From: Candidatus Helarchaeota archaeon
GTDB lineage: Archaea; Asgardarchaeota; Lokiarchaeia; Helarchaeales; HEL-GB-A
Direction of reading: 5' to 3'
NCBI GenBank assembly: GCA_016840125.1
Contig: JAEOSY010000269.1
Span: 1-49,152 of the forward strand
DNA: 49,152 nucleotides
The notes under the pieces were generated by a model. It was not told the origin of the DNA. It made no database searches and worked only from the letters and a program-made list of their open reading frames with translations. Shown piece after piece: positions 17,351-24,678 of the stretch (the first letter of the stretch is position 1; each line of letters opens with the position of its first letter). A program made the translations under genes and the position numbers.

Positions 17351-18562
17351 ATGGAAATCGAAGGTCTTTCGGAAGAAGAAGTGTTCAGTCAGATACTGGA
17401 AACCCTAAAACAAGGTGATATGAGTTATGATTCAGGACAAATTCTCGGTTCGATGTGCACCAAACCACTTGCGCTTAGTATTAAGCTTTATCAACAATTT
17501 TTTGATCGAAATTTAGGAGATCCGGGACTTTGGCGTGGTACATGGAAACTCGAACGAGATGCTATCAGAATTTTAGGAAGTTTACTCCATAATCCCCGGG
17601 CTACGGGTTATATTGTCACGGGAGGCACGGAAGCAAATCTTATGGCCATGCGTATTGCGCGGAACTCACATTTTAATGGGCATCCAGAAATTATCGTCCC
17701 AATTTCCGCACATGCTTCTTTTGATAAAGCTGCAGACCTCATGAGGTTAAATATTGTAAAAATCCCACTTACATCAGAACATACAGTTGACGTGGAAGCA
17801 GTAGAAGAAGCCATTTCAAAAAATACGGTTGGGATTGTCGGAATAGCTGGCACAACGTCTCTTGGAGTCGTTGATCCCATTGATAAACTGGCTGAAATTG
17901 CACTAGATCGCGGTATCTACCTTCATGTTGATGCTGCTTTTGGAGGTCTGGTACTTCCGTTTCTTGCAAAAATGGGTTACAAGGTACCACCCTTCGACTT
18001 TGAAATAGAAGGAGTTCAATCGATCACTGCAGATCCACATAAAATGGGATTGGGGCCGATACCAAGTGGTGGAATCCTCTTCCGAAATAAAAAGATATTA
18101 AAAAAGAGACATTATGAAATTCCATATCTCGCGGGGGGGAATATTCGGCAGGCAACTATTGTAGGAACTCGTAGTGGGTTTGCTGCAATTGCTACGTGGG
18201 CGATCTTCAAATGCTTAGGGCAGAAAGGATTTATAAAAATTGTGAAAAAATGCATGGAACTAACTAATCTATTGAAAAAGAAGTTAAAACCAATAGAGGG
18301 AATACAAATATTAAATGATCCACCACAAATGAATGTGCTGGGATTTACCTCTGATTATCAGATACGATCAATCGAAAAAAAATTACGAAAAAGAGGTTGG
18401 GCCCTTGGCGCCTTCCCAAATCTCTTACGGGTCGTCGTGATGCCCCATATCAAGGAAAACCACATTATAAATTTCGTAAACGACTTGGACGAAATTATGA
18501 CCGAAATTAAATCGAGCCGTAAAAAACGAAAAGTTATGGATTCAACTTCTATTTCGGATTAG
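17351..18562 (+). CDS. PLP-dependent aspartate (or tyrosine) decarboxylase, MfnA family
   Basis: A group II PLP decarboxylase of 403 residues. It has the GGTEANLMAMRIARN motif, HASFDKAADLM, the HVDAAFGGLVLPF cofactor site, and the Schiff-base lysine in TADPHKMGLGPIPSGG. Archaeal members decarboxylate aspartate to beta-alanine for CoA, or tyrosine to tyramine for methanofuran. The CoA operon context (GAGGTGA Shine-Dalgarno 5 bases from the ATG, immediate start after panE) strongly favours aspartate decarboxylase. The C-terminal tail is basic (SSRKKRKV). Substrate choice cannot be read from residues alone. Confidence 0.88.
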   Translation: MEIEGLSEEEVFSQILETLKQGDMSYDSGQILGSMCTKPLALSIKLYQQFFDRNLGDPGLWRGTWKLERDAIRILGSLLHNPRATGYIVTGGTEANLMAMRIARNSHFNGHPEIIVPISAHASFDKAADLMRLNIVKIPLTSEHTVDVEAVEEAISKNTVGIVGIAGTTSLGVVDPIDKLAEIALDRGIYLHVDAAFGGLVLPFLAKMGYKVPPFDFEIEGVQSITADPHKMGLGPIPSGGILFRNKKILKKRHYEIPYLAGGNIRQATIVGTRSGFAAIATWAIFKCLGQKGFIKIVKKCMELTNLLKKKLKPIEGIQILNDPPQMNVLGFTSDYQIRSIEKKLRKRGWALGAFPNLLRVVVMPHIKENHIINFVNDLDEIMTEIKSSRKKRKVMDSTSISD

Positions 18563-18584
18563 TTGTGAAAAAAAAAGAGGGAAA

Positions 18585-19031
18585 TTAAAGGATAGATTTC
18601 TTTCTGAGGAGGAAAATTCCCAGGAGAGCCATTAGCCCAAACACAGCGTATATCAATTCAAATCCCGGAATGCCTCCGCCGATATTGTATGTTACCGTAG
18701 CAGAAACAGAGCCACCGACGTTCGAAAATATTATGTAATAGGTACTTGCGTCATCTGGGATAGTTATATCCCAAGATCCAGCCGTGGAGCTAGTTACAAG
18801 CCAGAGTTCGCCACCAGGGGGAGTACCGGTTAGGGTATCACAGATATATGCATTAATCGGACTAGTAGAAGTAAAAGATCCCGTGGCGGGTCCCGGAGTC
18901 AATGGTAAATAGACATACATGCTTGTACCGATCGTTTGAGAGCCGCTTAACGCCTGAGCGCCTACTGGTAATATACAGATAAGGACGAGTAGCAGAGCAC
19001 TACTTAACATAAGGTGTTTTTTCCGATTCAC
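18585..19031 (-). CDS. Small secreted, C-terminally anchored surface protein
   Basis: A 148-residue protein with a signal peptide (MNRKKHLMLSSALLLVLICI, followed by VGAQA). The short body is rich in Ser, Thr and Gly, with a pattern (WDITIPDDASTYYIIFSNVG) like the GOLD/emp24-style or PPC-like small beta domains of secreted proteins. It ends in an anchor, IPGFELIYAVFGLMALLG then LLRKK. The IPGF(D/E)L motif is shared with the protein at 81-890, so both probably use the same surface-sorting system. The stop lies 22 bases from the converging decarboxylase gene. Function unknown; probably a cell-envelope component. Confidence 0.7.
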   Translation of the reverse strand: MNRKKHLMLSSALLLVLICILPVGAQALSGSQTIGTSMYVYLPLTPGPATGSFTSTSPINAYICDTLTGTPPGGELWLVTSSTAGSWDITIPDDASTYYIIFSNVGGSVSATVTYNIGGGIPGFELIYAVFGLMALLGIFLLRKKSIL

Positions 19032-19203
19032 TCACTCATCTCCACTCTTACAAATTATTAAGAGTTAAGTAAACTGGAAAGTCTTGTCTAATAAAGGTGA
19101 GCCTTTGAAATAAGTGGGTAACTATCACGAAAGTTTTTTAAAAATAGAAGAGTTGCCTGATTTTAAGAATAAATGAGAGAGAGTTCAACCTGTATTTGAC
19201 TTT

Positions 19204-19584
19204 CTAAGGAATGAAAGCAACTGCCTCGATTTCAACCTGAATATCAAGTGGTAATCGAGCAACTTCCACGCATGATCGTGCGGGTGGCTTTTCTGTGAAG
19301 TATTTTCTATAAGTACGGTTCATTTTGTTAAAGGAGTTCATATCCTTGAGAAAGACTGTAGTTTTGACGATATTATCCATTGTTCCGCCGGCAGATTCAA
19401 CAATTCCTTTGATATTTTCCATTGTGACCCGTACTTGATCCTTAAAAGCTTCGGGAATGCTTTTGGTCTCTGGATCAAAAGGTCCTTGTCCAGAAGTAAA
19501 AAGCCATTTTCCGATTTTAATTCCAGGGGAATAGGGTCCAACTGGTGGTGCCCCATTTTCTGCAATAATTACTTCTTTTTCCAT
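19204..19584 (-). CDS. RidA family reactive enamine/imine deaminase
   Basis: RidA (YjgF/UK114) proteins hydrolyse reactive enamines produced by PLP enzymes and often bind small ligands. The 126-residue form has the family pattern: APPVGPYSPGIKIG near the start, LFTSGQGPFDP, NIKGIVESAGGTMDNIVKTTVFLKD, and the conserved Arg in PARSCVEVARLP. The start chosen is ATG 19584, with GTGA five bases upstream; an upstream in-frame start at 19611 lacks a better signal. It is the last gene of a minus-strand run APRT - MTA phosphorylase - RidA. Confidence 0.9.
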   Translation of the reverse strand: MEKEVIIAENGAPPVGPYSPGIKIGKWLFTSGQGPFDPETKSIPEAFKDQVRVTMENIKGIVESAGGTMDNIVKTTVFLKDMNSFNKMNRTYRKYFTEKPPARSCVEVARLPLDIQVEIEAVAFIP

Positions 19585-19642
19585 AATATTCACTTCATCT
19601 GTTATTGTCATGATGGTAAAAATTGAGAAAGGAAAAGGGAAT

Positions 19643-20497
19643 TTAAAATATTCCCGTGTCTAATGAATGCCCGCATTCACACTTCCGTTCCTTCGTGATT
19701 TTCGGGATAGCTTTGAAAATGAGGTTCCGAACATTTTCAACATTTTTTGTCATGACGTTAAGCACTTCTTCGATGGTTACCGGTTCGTCCCCATAGATAT
19801 CCTTATCAGTCACCATGCTGACATTGGTGAAACAAATTTCAGCCTCGCGAGCTAGGATGCATTCGGGATAACAAGTCATGCCAATAACATGCCAGCCTTG
19901 TTTGCGGTAAAAAAGGGACTCAGCAGCAGTAGAAAATCGTGGTCCGTTAATACAGACATAGGTTCCCTTGTCGAGATGCTTCAAATTTAACTCTTTGGCA
20001 GTTTCAATGAGAATTGATCGGAGCTCAGGGCAGAATGGTTTTGCGAATGCCATGTGACCTACCACAGATCCTTCAAAAAAGGTGTCTTTTCGCTGACCAA
20101 AGGTCCGATCGAATAATTGGTCAATAACCACAAGTGTACCCACATCAATATCCTCTTGAAGGGAACCACAAGCACTTGGACTTATTAGGCGAGTCACTCC
20201 AAGAGCTTTCATCGCCCATATGTTAGCTCGGTAATTAATCAAATGGGGCGGAATTTGATGCCCTCGATCATGCCGTGCTAGAAAAGCGATTTTTCGATCG
20301 CCAACATTACCGAGTATAAAATTGTCTGAAGCCCTGCCATAGGGAGTGAAAACCTTGATTTCCATAGGGTTTTTCACAATTGAGGGGTCATAGTTGCCGC
20401 TGCCACCCATAAGCCCAATCTCTATTGGGAGCATTCCATCAATTTTTGCTTTATCTTCAAAATTGACCGGGATAAACGTACAACCTATATTTCGCAC
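19643..20497 (-). CDS. mtnP: S-methyl-5'-thioadenosine phosphorylase
   Basis: Cleaves methylthioadenosine to adenine and methylthioribose 1-phosphate. The MTAP/PNP family motifs are in order: GLMGGSGNYD, TPYGRASDNFILG, phosphate-binding FLARHDRGHQIPPHLINYRA, SACGSLQED, GTYVCINGPRFSTAAES, and HVIGMTCYPECILAREAEIC. Length 284 is slightly longer than typical. The start is GTG 20497 with GGAG upstream. It directly follows the adenine phosphoribosyltransferase gene, so the adenine released would be salvaged to AMP by its neighbour. Some archaeal members also accept inosine or guanosine. Confidence 0.92.
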   Translation of the reverse strand: MRNIGCTFIPVNFEDKAKIDGMLPIEIGLMGGSGNYDPSIVKNPMEIKVFTPYGRASDNFILGNVGDRKIAFLARHDRGHQIPPHLINYRANIWAMKALGVTRLISPSACGSLQEDIDVGTLVVIDQLFDRTFGQRKDTFFEGSVVGHMAFAKPFCPELRSILIETAKELNLKHLDKGTYVCINGPRFSTAAESLFYRKQGWHVIGMTCYPECILAREAEICFTNVSMVTDKDIYGDEPVTIEEVLNVMTKNVENVRNLIFKAIPKITKERKCECGHSLDTGIF

Positions 20498-20510
20498 TTA
20501 TAATCCGCTC

Positions 20511-21044
20511 CTATTCTTCAACGGGGATTTCAATAAAAGTCCTTACTTTGTAACCTGCATCCTCCAGAACTTTTCGTCCATGCAGACTACCGGTTAGCTC
20601 TATTAGAAAGCACTGTTCGACGATTTCACCTTCGAGTTTCTCGACTAATTTCGCGGCGGCGAGAGCAGTCCCGCCGGTGGCTAACAGATCATCCAGGATT
20701 AAGACCCGTTCACCGGGTTGCACCGCATCAACATGCATGATTATAATATCAGGGCCGTATTCCTTCTCGTATTCATGTTCCACAGTCTTATAGGGGAGTT
20801 TTCCTTTCTTTCGAATAGGTATGAACCCAGCTCCAAGCAAATAAGCGACCATCGACCCGAAGATAAAGCCGCGTGCCTCCATAGAAACAACCTTTTGAAT
20901 ATTCATGGTTTTATATGGTTCCGCCATTACGTTAATGGCGTCTTTCAACCCGTTGGGGTCTTGAATTAGTGTCGTAATATCCTTAAATTGGATTCCTTTT
21001 TTGGGCCAATCGGGAACATTCCGGATTTTCTCTAATAAATTCAA
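20511..21044 (-). CDS. apt: Adenine phosphoribosyltransferase
   Basis: Converts adenine plus PRPP to AMP. Motifs: LLEKIRNVPDWPKKGIQFKD at the N-terminus, MEARGFIFG, RKKGKLPYKTVEHEYEKEYG, and the PRPP-binding loop VLILDDLLATGGTALAAAKL. I place the start at TTG 21044, where GGAG lies 9 bases upstream and the protein begins like other APRTs (x-LLEKIR). The in-frame ATG at 21053 abuts the Shine-Dalgarno and is unlikely. It is the first gene of the salvage operon APRT - MTA phosphorylase - RidA. Confidence 0.93.
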   Translation of the reverse strand: MNLLEKIRNVPDWPKKGIQFKDITTLIQDPNGLKDAINVMAEPYKTMNIQKVVSMEARGFIFGSMVAYLLGAGFIPIRKKGKLPYKTVEHEYEKEYGPDIIIMHVDAVQPGERVLILDDLLATGGTALAAAKLVEKLEGEIVEQCFLIELTGSLHGRKVLEDAGYKVRTFIEIPVEE

Positions 21045-21476
21045 TCTTTCCATCTCCGTAAATTAACAAATCAGTCACGATTCCTTTTTTTTAGGCTCTA
21101 TTATAATTTTCCGCGTTTTTAATTCTACTAGTTTGTTTTCATAAAACATTTTACCCACAATAAAAAAGGGAAACATCAAATTTGTAGAAAACATATTCAA
21201 AATATGGGATGGATTTTTGAGTTCCCTAATTGGATATTAACTTGGATGAATAAAAAAGGAGGATTAAAAAGGAAAGTTGGATAAGAGTGAAATCTTTGAG
21301 GTATTATTAGGTATTGGATTTATAACGGTCATGACTATTCTATTTGTGTTATTATTTATCTAGTCTGACGAATGGAGAGAAAAAATAGGGAAGTAAAGTG
21401 TATTAAGCATATTTTTTCTTTACTTCTTTTTGGATTTCTTTTTAGTTGGTTTTTTCTTGGAGGATTGTTTCGGTTT
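21045..21476. other. Intergenic region upstream of apt and downstream of the first subtilase
   Basis: About 430 AT-rich bases between two minus-strand genes. The only coding candidate is the plus-strand 28-codon frame at 21277-21363, listed separately. Poly-A/T stretches occur near 21085-21185. The promoter of the apt operon should lie at about 21060-21100 (minus strand). No RNA gene is seen. Confidence 0.5.
21277..21363 (+). CDS. Possible 28-aa single-span membrane peptide
   Basis: TTG 21277 opens a 28-codon frame encoding LDKSEIFEVLLGIGFITV then MTILFVLLFI, an acidic/basic head followed by one continuous hydrophobic helix. A GGAGG lies at 21259-21263 and AAGGAAAG at 21269-21276, directly before the TTG. 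The amphipathic start plus membrane-span pattern is coherent, but the frame is so short that chance is a real alternative. It stands alone between minus-strand genes. No family recognised. Confidence 0.3.
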   Translation: MDKSEIFEVLLGIGFITVMTILFVLLFI

Positions 21477-22694
21477 TTAGCTAGGGGGTTCACTCGATTG
21501 CACTTTGAAGGCAGCTACGACATCCACGCGCCCTTTTCCCTGAGTATTGGGATCAAGCTTGAGATTAATCGCAGTATTCATTAGAAGGTCTTTTGCACCT
21601 TGTGGAGTAATATCGGGATATTTAGCTTTAAGTAAGGCTGCTACACCAGCACAATGTGGAGTGGCCATTGAGGTCCCGCTCGCTTGGGTGTGGTGTTCAT
21701 CAATGACTGTTCCCATCGCAGTATCCTTTGCCCGTGCGGCAATGATATCGACACCTGGTAACACAATATCAGGTTTCACCCGCTTATCTAAGGTTGGACC
21801 TCGTGAGCTAAACCAGGCAATATTATCACGGTCATCAGACGCTCCGATAGTAATCACTTTTTTCGCGCATCCAGGGGAACCAACAGTGCTTGATCCGGGA
21901 CCTGCATTTCCCGCAGCGATGCATACGATAATACCCTGATCCATGGCAGCATCGACAGCCATACTACAAGGATCCGTACCATCACAACTACCAGCAACGT
22001 TAGCACCTAAGCTTAGGTTCATCACGTGAGGTTTCTGTTTAGCTGCCCATTCAATTCCTGCGATAACACCACTAAATGTGCCCGAACCGTTTGAAGCTAG
22101 CACCTTTGCGCCAATAACTTTTGCTTCAGGAGCGACACCTATATATTTTGAATTAGATGCCTTACCATTTCCTGCGATTGTTCCTGCGACATGAGTTCCA
22201 TGCCCATTCCCATCGAAGTAACCTTCATCTGTAAAATCCTCGGTTGCCACTACTTTTCCCTTGAGATCAGGATGATTGGGATCGACTCCTGTATCAACGA
22301 CCGCAACGATGACACCTTCCCCCTTTGTCCCCTCTACATCCCAGACCTTAGGGGCACCAATGTGGGGCACGCTCTTATCGAGGCAGGTGTGCACTTCCAT
22401 ATCTTCATGAAGGAGTTTTAAGTCCGTATCCTTGCTCATTGCCAGAATTTTATTGGCGGGCATTTGAACCGCAACTGCTTTTATTATCTCATATACATGG
22501 AGTATCTTGGCTCCTTGGGCTTCAAGTTTTTTAGCCATCGCTTTTGGATCTTTTGCTTCTATGATAACTGGCATTAAAGCATCTTTTAGAGCATTTATCT
22601 TAACCTTATCAAGAAAGCTTGTTCGTTTAAATTTCTTTGCATTGAACTCGGCTTTCAGTCCATCTACTTTAGCTGATTTCTTACCTTTTGGCAT
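21477..22694 (-). CDS. Intracellular subtilisin-like serine protease
   Basis: A peptidase S8 enzyme with all three catalytic motifs: Asp in VVDTGVDPNHPDLKG, His in GNGHGTHVAGTIAGNG, and Ser in SGTSMATPHCAGVAALL. An oxyanion Asn is in AAGNAGPGSSTVGSPG. Residues about 1-100 look like an I9-type propeptide/inhibitor (KILHVYEIIKAVAVQMPANK). There is no signal peptide, and the N-terminus is Lys-rich (MPKGKKSAK), so it probably acts in the cytoplasm. ATG 22694 is chosen because GGTGAG is 6 bases upstream; the ATG at 22700 touches it. It is a close tandem paralogue of the next gene, lacking that gene's C-terminal extension. Confidence 0.93.
   Translation of the reverse strand: MPKGKKSAKVDGLKAEFNAKKFKRTSFLDKVKINALKDALMPVIIEAKDPKAMAKKLEAQGAKILHVYEIIKAVAVQMPANKILAMSKDTDLKLLHEDMEVHTCLDKSVPHIGAPKVWDVEGTKGEGVIVAVVDTGVDPNHPDLKGKVVATEDFTDEGYFDGNGHGTHVAGTIAGNGKASNSKYIGVAPEAKVIGAKVLASNGSGTFSGVIAGIEWAAKQKPHVMNLSLGANVAGSCDGTDPCSMAVDAAMDQGIIVCIAAGNAGPGSSTVGSPGCAKKVITIGASDDRDNIAWFSSRGPTLDKRVKPDIVLPGVDIIAARAKDTAMGTVIDEHHTQASGTSMATPHCAGVAALLKAKYPDITPQGAKDLLMNTAINLKLDPNTQGKGRVDVVAAFKVQSSEPPS
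21673..21764. repeat. Near-identical segment shared by the two subtilase genes (copy 1)
   Basis: These 92 bases match 23387-23478 with only about two differences, over the region coding the active-site serine strand and the segment before it. Elsewhere the two genes differ at many synonymous sites. A recent local gene-conversion tract is likely. Confidence 0.7.
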
Positions 22695-22722
22695 ATTCAT
22701 CTCACCATATTCAAATTCTTCT

Positions 22723-24417
22723 TTATTTTCTCTTCACTAATTCTTTTGCACTCTTAATCCATTGTTCGACGTCTGCTTCTGTTGGTACTTTATTAATATC
22801 GCCGTGCCAACCGGGCTTTTTCTCAGCCTCATCCGCAAACCTCTCAACCCTATTGTGGAGATCTCCTGCCTTTTGTTTAGCCAATTCACCAACAGTTTCA
22901 ATTCCCATTTCGAAGAGTAGGTTCGTGTATTCTTCAGCGGCACGCCTCACTCGGAATAGATCTGCCATACAAATCCATTTGAACAGAAGTTTTGGACTAA
23001 TATTAGTAGCTTCCACAATTTCTACGAGAGAAGCAAGTCGTAAGTCTTCTGTAGTTTTAATCCCCACTCTTTTGAGATCTGCAGCGTATTCTTTGCCGAT
23101 CCCTTCGATTTCTATAACATTCTCAATTTGGGATGCTTCGGGTGTTTTACTTTTGATTGAGGGCTTTTGTTTATCTGGCTCCTGTTTAGGGGTCTCCCCA
23201 ATCTGGCTTGCCTGTTCAGTAATGGCTTTTTCGACATCTACTCGACCTTGACCCTGAGTATTGGGATCCAATTTAAGATCAATTGCTGTATTCATGAGAA
23301 GTTGCTTGACGTCCTGAGGATTGATATCTGGAAATTCTGCTTTGATTAAGGCAGCAACGCCAGCACAATGTGGAGTTGCCATCGATGTCCCGCTCGCTTG
23401 GGTGTGATGTTCATCAATGACTGTCCCCATCGCAGTATCCTTTGCCCGTGCGGCAATGATATCGACACCTGGTAACACTATATCTGGTTTCACACGCCCA
23501 TCTAGTGTAGGTCCCCGTGAGCTAAACCATGCGATGTTATCAACATCATTAGAAGCTCCAATAGTTATGACCTTTTTCGCGCATCCAGGGGATCCGACAG
23601 TGTTCGAACCAGGGCCTGAATTTCCAGCAGCTATACAGACAATTATCCCTTGATCCATGGCAGCATTGACAGCCATACTACAGGGATCCGTCCCATCACA
23701 ACTACCTGGAATACTGGCACCCAAGCTGAGATTCATTACATGGGGATTTTGTTTAGCTGCCCACTCAATCCCAGCAATTACACCGGAGAAGGTCCCAGAT
23801 CCATTCGATGCCAAGACCTTAGCGCCGATTATCTTTGCTTCAGGTGCAACACCCATATATTTTGAATTAGATGCCTTACCATTTCCTGCTATAGTCCCTG
23901 CAACATGAGTCCCATGCCCATTTCCGTCAAAATATCCTTCGTCAGTGAAGTCTTCAGTTGCTACTACTTTCCCCTTCAGATCGGGATGATTGGGATCAAC
24001 GCCAGTATCAACTACGGCTACAATTATCCCTTCCCCTTTATTTTTCATTTCCTTCCACACAACAGGTGCGCCAATATGGGGTACACTTTTATCAAGACAG
24101 GTATGAACTATCATATCTTCATGGATGAGATCTAGATCAGTATCCTTGCTCATTGCCAGAATTTTGTTGGCGGGTATTTCAACCGCCACAGCTTTAATGA
24201 TGTCATAAACATGAAGGACTTTCACCCCTTCCGCTTCTAACTTTTTAGCGTAAGCTTTCGGATCCTTCGCCTCTATAATTGTGGTCATCGGTGCATCTTT
24301 TAGAGCATTCATTTTCACTTTATCCAAGAAACTAATACGTTTAAATTTTGTAGCATTAAATTCTGCTTTCAGCCCAACATCTTTTCCGGCTGATTTCTTA
24401 CTTTTTTTCTTTGGCAT
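22723..24417 (-). CDS. Intracellular subtilisin-like protease fused to a DUF4332-type helix-hairpin-helix domain
   Basis: Residues about 1-405 are a subtilase nearly identical in layout to the downstream paralogue: Asp (VVDTGVDPNHPDLKG), His (GNGHGTHVAGTIAGNG), Ser (SGTSMATPHCAGVAALI), with an I9-like prodomain and no signal peptide. After a Gln/Lys-rich linker, residues about 435-560 form a DUF4332-like domain with helix-hairpin-helix character (VIEIEGIGKEYAADLKRVGI, then TTEDLRLASLVEIVEATNIS and FEMGIETVGELAKQKAGDL). ATG 24417 is preferred because AGGCGA lies 7 bases upstream; the ATG at 24441 has none. It is the first gene of the tandem pair. The extra domain may bind DNA or protein, which is an inference. 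Confidence 0.9.
   Translation of the reverse strand: MPKKKSKKSAGKDVGLKAEFNATKFKRISFLDKVKMNALKDAPMTTIIEAKDPKAYAKKLEAEGVKVLHVYDIIKAVAVEIPANKILAMSKDTDLDLIHEDMIVHTCLDKSVPHIGAPVVWKEMKNKGEGIIVAVVDTGVDPNHPDLKGKVVATEDFTDEGYFDGNGHGTHVAGTIAGNGKASNSKYMGVAPEAKIIGAKVLASNGSGTFSGVIAGIEWAAKQNPHVMNLSLGASIPGSCDGTDPCSMAVNAAMDQGIIVCIAAGNSGPGSNTVGSPGCAKKVITIGASNDVDNIAWFSSRGPTLDGRVKPDIVLPGVDIIAARAKDTAMGTVIDEHHTQASGTSMATPHCAGVAALIKAEFPDINPQDVKQLLMNTAIDLKLDPNTQGQGRVDVEKAITEQASQIGETPKQEPDKQKPSIKSKTPEASQIENVIEIEGIGKEYAADLKRVGIKTTEDLRLASLVEIVEATNISPKLLFKWICMADLFRVRRAAEEYTNLLFEMGIETVGELAKQKAGDLHNRVERFADEAEKKPGWHGDINKVPTEADVEQWIKSAKELVKRK
23387..23478. repeat. Near-identical segment shared by the two subtilase genes (copy 2)
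   Basis: Partner of 21673-21764, in the same orientation and reading frame, about 1.7 kb apart. Direct repeats this long can recombine and delete one paralogue. Confidence 0.7.
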
Positions 24418-24678
24418 TTCGTCTCGCCTTCTTTTATTCATAATTAACGTTTTTTAAAAAAATCATATAGATACTTATTTTCCTTCGATTGTTTTTAAAT
24501 AGTTATTGGGGGTCTTGGAAAACGGATTTTATATCTTAAAACAAAAGTATTAAAGCATAAAAGTTATAATTGAGCTTATATCATACGATATCGAAAAATA
24601 TGGTTTTTGTGAAGACCAGTTTGAATCATTAAAACAAGTTTTTGCTTGATCTTTATATGAAGGCTAACAGGTGATATT

